Source of the DNA: Homoserinimonas sp044769865
GTDB taxonomy: Bacteria; Actinomycetota; Actinomycetes; Actinomycetales; Microbacteriaceae
Direction of reading: 5' to 3'
Length of the DNA stretch: 64,000 nucleotides
Assembly: GCF_044769865.1 (NCBI RefSeq)
Contig: NZ_JBIZWA010000001.1
Span: forward strand, 62,001 to 126,000
A program made the translations under genes and the position numbers. Positions 49,508 through 57,512 of the stretch are shown one piece after another (positions within the stretch are counted from its first letter, which is position 1; every line of letters begins with the position of its first letter). The notes under the pieces are model-generated. The model searched no databases and was not told the DNA's origin. It saw only the letters and a list, made by a program, of their open reading frames with translations.

Positions 49508-50556
49508 CAGGCGATCTCGGTCATGGCGGTGTTGAGGCCGGAACCGACCCCCATGCACAGCACACGGTCGCCACGTTTGAGCTTGGGGGCCTCCATCGCG
49601 AGCGTAATTGGCAGCGACGCCGGACCCACATTGCCGAGCGTGGGATAGGTGACGGGCACGCGGGAACGGTCGAGCCCCGCCGCCTTGATGATGCCGCCCG
49701 TGTGCACGGCCGAGACCTGATGCGTGATGTAGCGGTCCATGCGGCCCCAGTCCCAGTCGCGCTTGGCCTCGTTCCAGGCGTCCATGACGAGTTCCATTCC
49801 GCTCGCGAGCAGGCGCTTGGCATCCGTGAACATGCCCTTGACGTCGCCGACGCAGAGGTTGTGGTGCTGGGTCGCGGAACGCGTGATGCCACCCAGGATG
49901 CGGTGCCCCTCCGGGTGCAGGTCACTCGGCCCCAAGACGGCCGCAGCGGCGCCGGAGCCGAGCGTGAGACTCGCGAACTCCTCCACGAACTCGTCCTTCG
50001 TGAGCTCGGACCCCGAGAGGCGTTCGAGCGTGTTGAGGTGCAGCTCGTCGGCATCCTCCCCGTCGACGATCACGGCGTACTTGATCTGCCCCGACTCGAT
50101 CAGCTGGGCCGCGAGCGTCATGCCGTTGACGAAGCCGAGGCACGCGTTCGTGATGTCGAAGTTCATGGCGGATGACGGCAGGCCGAGCCCGTGATGGATG
50201 CTGACCGCGACGGAGGGCTCGAGGTGCTTTCGCGTCACCGAGGTGTTGATCATGAGCCCCACCTCGGAGGGGTCGACCTTCGCCTCCGAGAGCGCGCGAG
50301 CCGCAGCATCCGTCGCCGCCTCGACGAAGGTCATGCTCGAATCCCACTGCCGACGCTCCATCACGCCGGCGACGCGCTGCAGGAGCCCCTTCGGGAGGCG
50401 CAGCCGGCGCAACGACGCGCTCAGGCGGTCATCGATCTCCTCGGAGGTCACGACAACGGGCGCCGTCGTCGTCGTCACCGAGAGCAGGGACGTATTCCCG
50501 TGTCGGAATGTGGCGTTGCCACCCATCGTCTGCTCTGCACTCGCGCTGGTCCTCAT
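49504..50556 (-). CDS. oleA: OleA thiolase-superfamily condensing enzyme
   Basis: 350 residues. Catalytic Cys in 'DITNACLGFVNG', His in 'YITHQVSAVH', Asn in 'TLGNVGPAS', and a Glu in 'SVTRKHLEPSVA' matching the OleA-specific residue reached from the partner subunit. OleA condenses two fatty acyl-CoAs head to head, unlike FabH which uses malonyl-ACP. ATG 50556 follows TAGCGT by 8 nt; the internal ATG at codon 11 is an alternative. It is first in the oleA-oleBC-oleD operon. Confidence 0.92.
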   Translation of the reverse strand: MRTSASAEQTMGGNATFRHGNTSLLSVTTTTAPVVVTSEEIDDRLSASLRRLRLPKGLLQRVAGVMERRQWDSSMTFVEAATDAAARALSEAKVDPSEVGLMINTSVTRKHLEPSVAVSIHHGLGLPSSAMNFDITNACLGFVNGMTLAAQLIESGQIKYAVIVDGEDADELHLNTLERLSGSELTKDEFVEEFASLTLGSGAAAAVLGPSDLHPEGHRILGGITRSATQHHNLCVGDVKGMFTDAKRLLASGMELVMDAWNEAKRDWDWGRMDRYITHQVSAVHTGGIIKAAGLDRSRVPVTYPTLGNVGPASLPITLAMEAPKLKRGDRVLCMGVGSGLNTAMTEIAW

Positions 50557-50564
50557 ACGACCTG

Positions 50565-50570
50565 ACGCTA
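50565..50570 (-). promoter_or_regulatory. -10 of the ole operon
   Basis: TAGCGT on the minus strand, 8 nt before the oleA ATG. Confidence 0.55.
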
Positions 50571-50620
50571 TGCCGGGACGCCTCCGAAGTAGCTGGACGT
50601 CGCCTGAATGGCGATGCCCG

Positions 50621-51766
50621 CTAGACGGTGACGACCTCCGGCGAGCCGAGTTCGCCGGGCATGTCCTCCGCGAGGCGCGCGGCCTCCTGGATCAGCGTCG
50701 CCACGATCTCCGACTCGGGCACGGTCTTGATGACCTCGCCCTTGACGAAGATCTGGCCCTTGCCGTTGCCGGATGCGACACCCAGGTCGGCCTCGCGAGC
50801 TTCACCCGGTCCGTTGACGACGCAGCCCATGACCGCGACGCGCAGCGGCACCGTCACGTGCTTGAGCCCCTCCGTCACCTCATCCGCGAGGGAGTAGACG
50901 TCAACCTGGGCGCGGCCGCAGCTGGGGCAGGAGACGATCTCGAGCTTGCGCTCGCGCAGGTTGAGCGACTGCAGGATCTGCAGGCCGACCTTGACCTCCT
51001 CGACGGGAGGGGCGCTGAGTGAGACACGAATCGTGTCGCCGATGCCCTCCGAGAGCAGGATGCCGAAGGCGGTCGCCGACTTGATTGTGCCCTGGAAGGC
51101 GGGACCGGCCTCCGTGACGCCGAGGTGGAGAGGCCAGTCGCCGCGCTCGGCGAGGAGCCGGTAGGCCTTGACCATGACGATCGGGTCATTGTGCTTGACC
51201 GAGATCTTGAAGTCGTGGAAGTCGTGCTCCTCGAAGAGGCTCGCCTCCCACACGGCGCTCTCCACGAGCGCCTCCGGGGTGGCCTTGCCGTACTTCTGCA
51301 GCAAGCGCGGGTCGAGCGAACCGGCGTTGACGCCGATGCGGATGCTCACGCCGGCATCCTTCGCCTCCTTGGCGATCTGCGCGACCTGGTCGTCGAACTT
51401 CTTGATGTTGCCGGGATTGACGCGCACTGCGCCCACGCCCGCCTCGATCGCGGCGTAGACGTAGCGCGGCTGGAAGTGGATGTCGGCGATGACCGGGATC
51501 TGGCTCTTCTTGGCGATGATCTTGAGCGCATCGGCGTCGTCCTGATGCGGCACAGCCACACGCACGATGTCGCAGCCGGAGGCCGTGAGCTCCGCGATCT
51601 GCTGGAGGGTCGCGTTGATGTTGGTGGTCTGCGTCGTCGTCATCGACTGCACGCTCACGGGGGCATCGCCACCCACGAGCACATTGCCCACCGAGAGCTG
51701 GCGGGTCTTGCGGCGGGGAGCGAGTACTTCGGGGATTCTCGGCATTCCGAGATTGATGGCAGCCAC
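50621..51766 (-). CDS. ispG: 4-hydroxy-3-methylbut-2-enyl diphosphate synthase
   Basis: 381 residues. 'VSVQSMTTTQTTNINATLQQI', 'AVRVNPGNIKKFD', 'SVKHNDP', and the [4Fe-4S] ligands in CPSCGR and 'VMGCVVNGPGEAR'. It carries out the penultimate step of the MEP pathway, converting the cyclic diphosphate to HMBPP. GTG 51766 follows TAGACT by 6 nt. dxr of the same pathway lies 3 kb upstream on the same strand. Confidence 0.97.
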   Translation of the reverse strand: MAAINLGMPRIPEVLAPRRKTRQLSVGNVLVGGDAPVSVQSMTTTQTTNINATLQQIAELTASGCDIVRVAVPHQDDADALKIIAKKSQIPVIADIHFQPRYVYAAIEAGVGAVRVNPGNIKKFDDQVAQIAKEAKDAGVSIRIGVNAGSLDPRLLQKYGKATPEALVESAVWEASLFEEHDFHDFKISVKHNDPIVMVKAYRLLAERGDWPLHLGVTEAGPAFQGTIKSATAFGILLSEGIGDTIRVSLSAPPVEEVKVGLQILQSLNLRERKLEIVSCPSCGRAQVDVYSLADEVTEGLKHVTVPLRVAVMGCVVNGPGEAREADLGVASGNGKGQIFVKGEVIKTVPESEIVATLIQEAARLAEDMPGELGSPEVVTV

Positions 51767-51772
51767 GATGCA

Positions 51773-51778
51773 AGTCTA
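51773..51778 (-). promoter_or_regulatory. Leaderless -10 of ispG
   Basis: TAGACT on the minus strand, 6 nt before the GTG at 51766. Confidence 0.55.
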
Positions 51779-51804
51779 CGCGGGCTCGCCTCAGAGACCG
51801 GTGA

Positions 51805-53133
51805 TCAGAAGAGGGTGATCGGCTTGACGATGTCGGCGTAGATGAGCAGCGCGCTCATGCCGCCGAGGAGTACGACGACCGTGAGCGTGAGCGGAATGAG
51901 CTTCGCCGTGTCGACCGGGCCCGGGTCACGGCGGCCGAAGAGCTTCGCGATGCGACGACGCAGGCCCTCCCACAGCGCGCCCAACACATGGCCGCCGTCG
52001 AGCGGCATGAGCGGCACGAGATTGAAGACGAAGAGGGCAACGTTGACGGATGCGACGAGGCCGATGAGGAAGCTCACGCGCTCGACGATGGGGATCGTGT
52101 CGACCGTCGTGATCTCGCCCGCGATACGACCAACGCCGACGACCGAGAGCGGCCCGTTGGGGTCCCGCTCCTCCGGACCGAAGGCCGCCTCCGCGACATC
52201 GACGAGCCGCTGCGGCAGGTTCAGGATGACCTGCGCCACCGCGACCGTGTTGTTCCACACCTGGGGGAACGCGGCCGTGACGGGCTGGCGCACAAGCTCG
52301 TAGGCGGCGGTGATGCCGACCATGCCGACCTCCTCCGTCAGCAGCTCGCCGTCGGCACCCTCGACGGCCATGCCATCCTCATCGAAGACGTAGCGCTCAT
52401 TGAGGTACGGAGTGATCTGGAGGGTCTCCCGCTCACCGTCCCTCTCGACGACGAGCTCGAGCGTCTCGCCCGGCGATTCGCGGAAGATCGCGCTCCCCTC
52501 CTCCCAGGAGGTCACGGGGGTGCCCCCGACGCTCAGCATCCGGTCGCCGGGGAGCACGCCCGCCTCGGCCGCTGGGGCCGTCGGCGCATCGGGATCGCAC
52601 TCGTCCAGGGCTGAGCCGGCGGGAACCATGCACTCCGCGACCGAACCGATTGTCGTGCTGGGCTGCTGCACGCCGAAAGCCGACAGCACGACCATGAAGA
52701 GCACGAGGGCGATCAGGAGGTTCATGAAGGGCCCGCCCAGCATGATGATGATGCGCTTCCAGACGGGCAGGCGATAGAAGGCGCGGGCATCCTCTCCCGG
52801 CGCGATCGTCTCGGCACTCGCGACGCGCGCGTCCTGCACGAGGGTCTGGAAGAAGCCAGTGCTCGCCTCGCGCGCACGACCGCCCTTTGCCGCGGGCGGG
52901 TACATGCCCGACATCGAGATGTAGCCGCCGAGCGGGATCGCCTTGATGCCGTATTCGGTCTCGCCGCGGCGCCGGGACCACAGGGTCGGGCCGAAGCCGA
53001 TCATGTACTGGCCGACGCGCACACCGAAGAGCTTGGCCGGCACCAGGTGCCCCACCTCGTGCAGCGCGATCGACAGCGCCAGGCCGACGACGATGACGAT
53101 GACGCCCACGATGTAGAGCAAGACGGATTCCAC
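51805..53133 (-). CDS. rseP: Site-2 zinc metalloprotease (RseP/Rip1-like)
   Basis: 442 residues. N-terminal helix with HExxH in 'IALHEVGHLVPAKLFGVRVGQYMIGFGP', 'YGIKAIPLGGYISMSGMYPP', a PDZ domain at about 180-280 ('AGVLPGDRMLSVGGTPV'), and C-terminal 'FNLVPLMPLDGGHVLGALW' with the zinc Asp. It cleaves membrane-embedded anti-sigma factors or similar proteins. GTG 53133 follows TATCCT by 6 nt, a leaderless start. Confidence 0.95.
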   Translation of the reverse strand: MESVLLYIVGVIVIVVGLALSIALHEVGHLVPAKLFGVRVGQYMIGFGPTLWSRRRGETEYGIKAIPLGGYISMSGMYPPAAKGGRAREASTGFFQTLVQDARVASAETIAPGEDARAFYRLPVWKRIIIMLGGPFMNLLIALVLFMVVLSAFGVQQPSTTIGSVAECMVPAGSALDECDPDAPTAPAAEAGVLPGDRMLSVGGTPVTSWEEGSAIFRESPGETLELVVERDGERETLQITPYLNERYVFDEDGMAVEGADGELLTEEVGMVGITAAYELVRQPVTAAFPQVWNNTVAVAQVILNLPQRLVDVAEAAFGPEERDPNGPLSVVGVGRIAGEITTVDTIPIVERVSFLIGLVASVNVALFVFNLVPLMPLDGGHVLGALWEGLRRRIAKLFGRRDPGPVDTAKLIPLTLTVVVLLGGMSALLIYADIVKPITLF

Positions 53134-53139
53134 TGTCCG

Positions 53140-53145
53140 AGGATA
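53140..53145 (-). promoter_or_regulatory. Leaderless -10 of rseP
   Basis: TATCCT on the minus strand, 6 nt before the GTG at 53133. Confidence 0.55.
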
Positions 53146-53236
53146 CCCGCCCCTCTGCCCGCCCGAGCTGTGCCCCTGTGGGCCGTCGCGCGACGGGGTT
53201 AGCATGACCCAGAGAGCCAGCATGAGGAGTTGAGAC

Positions 53237-54430
53237 GTGACGACGCTGCGAGCCGACGAGCACCTTCTCGGCGGCCGATACCGCCTCTCCCAAGAGCTGG
53301 GCCGGGGCGGGATGTCGACCGTGCACCGTGCCACGGATGAGGCGCTGGGGCGAGAAGTCGCCGTGAAGGTGCTCGCGAACGGCCTCACCGATGCGGAGGG
53401 TCTCGCGCGCCACCGCGAGGAGGTGCAACTGCTCGCGAGCCTCAGCCACCCGGGCCTCGTCACCCTGTTCGACGCCGCGACCGACGAGGAGGCCGACTGC
53501 GCCTTCCTCGTCATGGAACTGATCGACGGCCAAGACCTGCGCACTCGGCTCATGGAGGGCCCCCTGCCGCCGACCGAGGTCGCCGTGATCGGCCGGCACC
53601 TCGCGGAGGCACTCACCTACACGCACTCCCGCGCGGTTGTGCACCGCGACGTTAAGCCGGGCAACATCCTGCTCCCGCGGCGCGACGGCGAGGTGACCGG
53701 CGCGCCCGCCAAACTCGCCGACTTCGGCATCGCCCGCATCGTCGACGGGGCCCGGCTCACGGCGACCGGCACCGTGCTCGGCAGCGCCGGGTACTTCTCG
53801 CCCGAGCAGGCACTCGGCGCGCCCCTCACGGGCGCAAGCGACTTCTACTCGCTCGGGCTCGTGTTACTCGAAGCGCTCACGGGCGAGCGCGCGTTCCCCG
53901 GATCCGCCGCAGAGTCCATGGCCGCCCGGATCCATCGGGATCCCCATATGCCGGCGGGACTCGACGCCGAATGGACCGAGGTGCTGAGCCTCATGACGGC
54001 GCGTGATCCGGAGCAACGACTCAGTGGGCTCGATGCGGCGGAGCGGCTCTCACAGCTTGCGTCACGCCCGTTGGCGGAGGCGACCCAGCCCCTGCACCCC
54101 GCGGCATCCGTCGATCCGACCCTGCCATTCCCTGTCGCCGAGACGACGACGCAGGATGTCGGCGATGCAACCAAGCCCGAGCACGCCGGCGATTCGACGA
54201 AGCCCGAGCACGCCGGCGAGAAGCCGGAGGCGAGGGATGCAACGCGCCCGAGCCAGCGTCGCCGGATGCTGCTGTGGGTCGCCATCGTCGCCGCCCTCAT
54301 CATCGTGGTGACGGTGGTTGCCGTCGCCCTCCAGTCGAGAACCGCAGACCCGATCTCTCCCTCCTACCCCGCTGTGGAGGGCGAACTCGGCGAGAGCCTT
54401 GAGCAACTGCAGAGGAGCGTCGAGCCGTGA
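53237..54430 (+). CDS. Membrane Ser/Thr protein kinase (Hanks type)
   Basis: 397 residues. Kinase domain at about 10-270: P-loop 'LGRGGMSTVHRA', Lys in 'VAVKVL', catalytic loop 'VVHRDVKPGNILL', DFG in 'LADFGIARI', and 'GSAGYFSPEQA'. A polar linker holds a duplicated TKPEHAGD/TKPEHAGE unit; one membrane helix (about 347-370) precedes a short extracellular tail of about 25 residues. There are no PASTA repeats, so it does not sense peptidoglycan in the PknB way. GTG 53237 has GAGGAG 7 nt upstream. The stop overlaps the lipoprotein start (GTGA). Confidence 0.92.
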   Translation: MTTLRADEHLLGGRYRLSQELGRGGMSTVHRATDEALGREVAVKVLANGLTDAEGLARHREEVQLLASLSHPGLVTLFDAATDEEADCAFLVMELIDGQDLRTRLMEGPLPPTEVAVIGRHLAEALTYTHSRAVVHRDVKPGNILLPRRDGEVTGAPAKLADFGIARIVDGARLTATGTVLGSAGYFSPEQALGAPLTGASDFYSLGLVLLEALTGERAFPGSAAESMAARIHRDPHMPAGLDAEWTEVLSLMTARDPEQRLSGLDAAERLSQLASRPLAEATQPLHPAASVDPTLPFPVAETTTQDVGDATKPEHAGDSTKPEHAGEKPEARDATRPSQRRRMLLWVAIVAALIIVVTVVAVALQSRTADPISPSYPAVEGELGESLEQLQRSVEP

Positions 54431-54903
54431 CTCGCATGCGCACCATCGTCGCCGCAACGGCACTCTGCCTCGCAGCGAGCCTTGGACTCTCCGGCTGCGC
54501 CACGGAGGGCGACTACTCCCACGCGGCGGCGGAGCGCCTCCAGGAGCGGGTACTGGGCGCCACCGCGGCCGCGGCATCCGCCGACTACGCGACCGTGCTC
54601 GGCGCGCTCGACGCACTCGAGGTCGACCTCGGCGACGCCCTCGCGCGAGGGCACGTCACGCAGGCGCGCCACGACGCCATCGCGGCGGCCATCGCGCACG
54701 TGCGCAAAGAGGTGGACGCGATCATCGCGGCGCAGCAACCCGAACCCGAGCCTCAGCCTGAACCGCAGCCGGGAAGTGGCGAGGACGAGCCGAAGGGCCC
54801 CGGGAAGGAGAAACCCGATAAGCCCGGGAAGCCCGAGGAACCGGGCGGTAAGGGGCCCGGGAACAAGGGCGGCCCAGGCAACAACGGCAAGGGGAATGGC
54901 TGA
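54427..54903 (+). CDS. Putative lipoprotein with Gly/Pro/Lys-rich tail
   Basis: 158 residues. Signal peptide ending in lipobox LSGC (Cys24), then a helical region of about 80 residues (ERLQERVLGATAAAASADYATVLGALDALEVDLGDAL) and a low-complexity C-terminus of Gln-Pro-Glu repeats, then Gly/Pro/Lys repeats (GKEKPDKPGKPEEPGG). It overlaps the kinase gene by 4 nt and is surely co-expressed with it, so it may act as a partner or substrate of the kinase outside the membrane. No family was recognised. Confidence 0.75.
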   Translation: MTRMRTIVAATALCLAASLGLSGCATEGDYSHAAAERLQERVLGATAAAASADYATVLGALDALEVDLGDALARGHVTQARHDAIAAAIAHVRKEVDAIIAAQQPEPEPQPEPQPGSGEDEPKGPGKEKPDKPGKPEEPGGKGPGNKGGPGNNGKGNG

Positions 54904-54930
54904 GCCTGAAGCTGTTGAGGGCCGGGGCTC

Positions 54931-56010
54931 TCAGCGCCGCGCTATGAGGCGGTCGGCACTCTCGCGGGCGGCACGCTCCGCCTCGAGCACGCCCTCGAGC
55001 GACATCTCCCGCGGCTCGTGCTCGTCGACCACGCGCTCGACGACGTCGAGGATGTCGAGATAGCCGATCGCTCCCGCGTGGAAGGCCTGCACGGCCTGCT
55101 CGTTCGCCGCGTTGAACACGGCGGGATAGGTGCTGCCCGCGCGACCGACGCGCTTCGCCAGCTCGACGGCCGGGAAGGCGACCGAGTCGAGCGGCTCGAA
55201 GGTCCACTGCTGCGCCGTCGTCCAGTCGAGCGGCACGCCGACACCCGGCACGCGGTGCGGCCAGTCGAGGCCGAGCGAGATCGGCAGCCTCATGTCGGGC
55301 GGCGAGGCCTGGGCGATCGTTGAGCCGTCGACGAACTCGACCATGGAGTGCACGATCGACTGCGGATGCACCGTCACTTCGATGTCATCGAAGGGCACAT
55401 CGAACAGCAGGTGCGCCTCGATCACCTCGAGCCCCTTGTTCACGAGAGTCGAGGAGTTCGTCGTGACGACGAGGCCCATGTCCCAGGTCGGATGCGCGAG
55501 CGCCTCGGCCGGAGTCACTGACGTCAGCTCCTCGCGGGTGCGGCCGCGGAACGGTCCGCCGGATGCCGTCAAGACGAGGCGCCGCACCTCGGCGCGGGTT
55601 CCCGAGGCGAGGGCCTGGGCGATCGCGGAGTGCTCGGAGTCGACCGGCACGATCTGGCCCGGTGCCGCGGCATCCGTCACCAGCGACCCACCAACGATGA
55701 GGCTCTCCTTGTTCGCGAGGGCGAGCGAGGCGCCCGAGCGCAGGGCCGCCAGCGTGGGGCCGAGGCCGACCGAGCCCGTGATGCCGTTGAGCACGACGTC
55801 AGCCTGCACCGATTCCACGAGCCGCACCGAGTCGTCAGCGCCCAGCGCCGTCTGCGACACGCCGAAGCGTCGCGCCTGCTCGGCGAGCGCCTCGGCATTG
55901 CTGCCTGCCGTCAGGCCGACGACCTCGAAACGCTCGCGATTCGCCGCGATGACGTCGAGTGCCTGCACACCGATCGAGCCGGTCGAACCGAGGATGATGA
56001 CACGACGCAC
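54931..56010 (-). CDS. dxr: 1-deoxy-D-xylulose-5-phosphate reductoisomerase
   Basis: 359 residues. NADPH motif 'IILGSTGSIGVQALDVI', 'LALANKESLIVGG', metal/substrate block 'VPVDSEHSAIAQAL', and 'LTASGGPFRG'. It makes MEP in the second step of the MEP pathway. GTG 56010 has GGGAGGG 5 nt upstream. It lies 33 nt after the FKBP gene, so it may share its transcript. Confidence 0.97.
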   Translation of the reverse strand: MRRVIILGSTGSIGVQALDVIAANRERFEVVGLTAGSNAEALAEQARRFGVSQTALGADDSVRLVESVQADVVLNGITGSVGLGPTLAALRSGASLALANKESLIVGGSLVTDAAAPGQIVPVDSEHSAIAQALASGTRAEVRRLVLTASGGPFRGRTREELTSVTPAEALAHPTWDMGLVVTTNSSTLVNKGLEVIEAHLLFDVPFDDIEVTVHPQSIVHSMVEFVDGSTIAQASPPDMRLPISLGLDWPHRVPGVGVPLDWTTAQQWTFEPLDSVAFPAVELAKRVGRAGSTYPAVFNAANEQAVQAFHAGAIGYLDILDVVERVVDEHEPREMSLEGVLEAERAARESADRLIARR

Positions 56011-56043
56011 TATGGCCCTCCCGGACTGGTCAGTAGACGGATG

Positions 56044-56997
56044 CTAGGTGGTCGCGAGCACGTCGACGACCCACACGAGGGTGTCGGTGCCCGTGACCGA
56101 CGATGCCACATCGCCGCCGGGACCATAGCCGAGCGAGGGAGGGACGACGATGACGACGCGGGAGCCGACCGACGCGCCGATGAGTCCCTGCTCGACACCT
56201 GGCAGCAACTCCGACAGGGCGATGCGCTCAGGGCGCAGGGCACTCCAGTTCTCCTCGACCGTCAGGCCGTTGCGCCAGAGCACGGAGCGGTAGCGGATCG
56301 TGACATCCGCGCCCGCCCTCACGACGGGGCCGTCGCCCAGCAGCGCCGGAACCGAGACGAGTTCGGTCGGCGCGGGCACGTCGGGCACCGTCACGACGGG
56401 CACGCCGAGCGAATCGTCGACCGTGGGAAGGGCGGGATCGATCTCCTGGGGTTCCCCGTCGGCGACCTCGGCCGCCACCGAGACGATATCGAAGACGTAG
56501 ACGAGCGGGTCGTCGGCACCGAGGCCGGGCACGAGCCGCTGCCCCACGGCATCCTCCGGATGCACGACGGCAGCAACACGCGAGCCCGCCGTCGAACACA
56601 GCAGGGCGCGCCGCACACCGGGCGTGGCGGAGCTCAGGTCGAGGGGAATCACGGTGTGACCCACCCCCGCGGCGCCGTATCCCGAGGCCTCGACGGGCTC
56701 GCCCGTCGCGCCATTGAAGGCGACGAATTCGACCGTGACGAGGGAACCAGGCACCGCGACGCGGCCATCACCCTCGACGAGCACGAGTCGCTCGGTCGTC
56801 AGGGGGCGCAGTGGGGTGTCGAAGGAGACCTCGGGGCGCAAGAAGAGTTCGCCCTCCGCCGACACCCCGAGCGAGGCGTTCTCCGGCGCGCAGCCGGGGG
56901 CGTTCTCGTCAGGCTCGGGAGGGGTCTGGCAGCCAGCGAGCAGGATGGCAGTGGCCGAGAGGGTCGCCACGAGGGCGAGCCGCCGCGCCGCCCTCAC
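56044..56997 (-). CDS. FKBP-type peptidyl-prolyl isomerase lipoprotein
   Basis: 317 residues. Signal peptide with lipobox LAGC (Cys23). Two FKBP-like halves: a degenerate first (about 85-190) and a second with the family pattern 'VTIRYRSVLWRNGLTVEENW...LLPGVEQGLIGASVGSRVVIVVPPSLGYGPGG...GTDTLVWVVDVLA'. It probably helps fold exported proteins at the membrane surface. GTG 56997 overlaps the OsmC stop (GTGA), so it belongs to the osmC operon. Confidence 0.88.
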   Translation of the reverse strand: MRAARRLALVATLSATAILLAGCQTPPEPDENAPGCAPENASLGVSAEGELFLRPEVSFDTPLRPLTTERLVLVEGDGRVAVPGSLVTVEFVAFNGATGEPVEASGYGAAGVGHTVIPLDLSSATPGVRRALLCSTAGSRVAAVVHPEDAVGQRLVPGLGADDPLVYVFDIVSVAAEVADGEPQEIDPALPTVDDSLGVPVVTVPDVPAPTELVSVPALLGDGPVVRAGADVTIRYRSVLWRNGLTVEENWSALRPERIALSELLPGVEQGLIGASVGSRVVIVVPPSLGYGPGGDVASSVTGTDTLVWVVDVLATT

Positions 56998-57470
56998 GAA
57001 CCCACCACGACAGTGCTCGGCTCGTGCCCGACGGGAAAGTTGACCGACGAGGCGATGAAGCATTTGCGTGCTGCCTCCGCGTGTGCCGCGTTCGCCGCCG
57101 CCACCATGTCGGCACTCGCGACCGTCACCACCGGCCTCAGGGTGGCCGAGATGAAGGAGCCGCCGCCGTCATCCGTCTGCCGCATCATGCCCACGGCCGC
57201 ATCCGTGTATGCCGTCACGATGACTCCCGCCGCAGAGGCCACGTGCAGGTAGCTCAGCATGTGGCACTGGCTGAGTGCCGCGAGCAGCATCTCCTCGGGG
57301 TTCCAACGGTCCGCGTCGCCGTGGAAGGTGCGGTCAGAGGAGCCCTCGATGTCATGCTTGCCCGCCGCGCCCACGACATGGTCACGACCGTACGCGCGGT
57401 AGTGGCTCGTGCCGGAGCCCCGATTCCCGGTCCACTCGACGGTGACGGCGTAGCGGTGTTCGAGGTTCAC
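56994..57470 (-). CDS. OsmC-family peroxide-detoxifying protein
   Basis: 158 residues. The two reactive Cys are in 'LAALSQCHMLSYLH' and 'EAARKCFIASSVNFPV', with the conserved Arg early in the chain. OsmC/Ohr proteins reduce organic hydroperoxides with thiols; the sequence is closer to the general OsmC group than to Ohr. GTG 57470 follows TAGGCT by 6 nt, a leaderless start, and the gene heads the osmC-FKBP(-dxr) unit. Confidence 0.88.
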   Translation of the reverse strand: MNLEHRYAVTVEWTGNRGSGTSHYRAYGRDHVVGAAGKHDIEGSSDRTFHGDADRWNPEEMLLAALSQCHMLSYLHVASAAGVIVTAYTDAAVGMMRQTDDGGGSFISATLRPVVTVASADMVAAANAAHAEAARKCFIASSVNFPVGHEPSTVVVGS

Positions 57471-57476
57471 ACGAAC

Positions 57477-57482
57477 AGCCTA
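57477..57482 (-). promoter_or_regulatory. Leaderless -10 of the osmC operon
   Basis: TAGGCT on the minus strand, 6 nt before the GTG at 57470. Confidence 0.55.
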
Positions 57483-57512
57483 CGACGCTGGCGGCGGGCC
57501 GGTAGCGACGCG

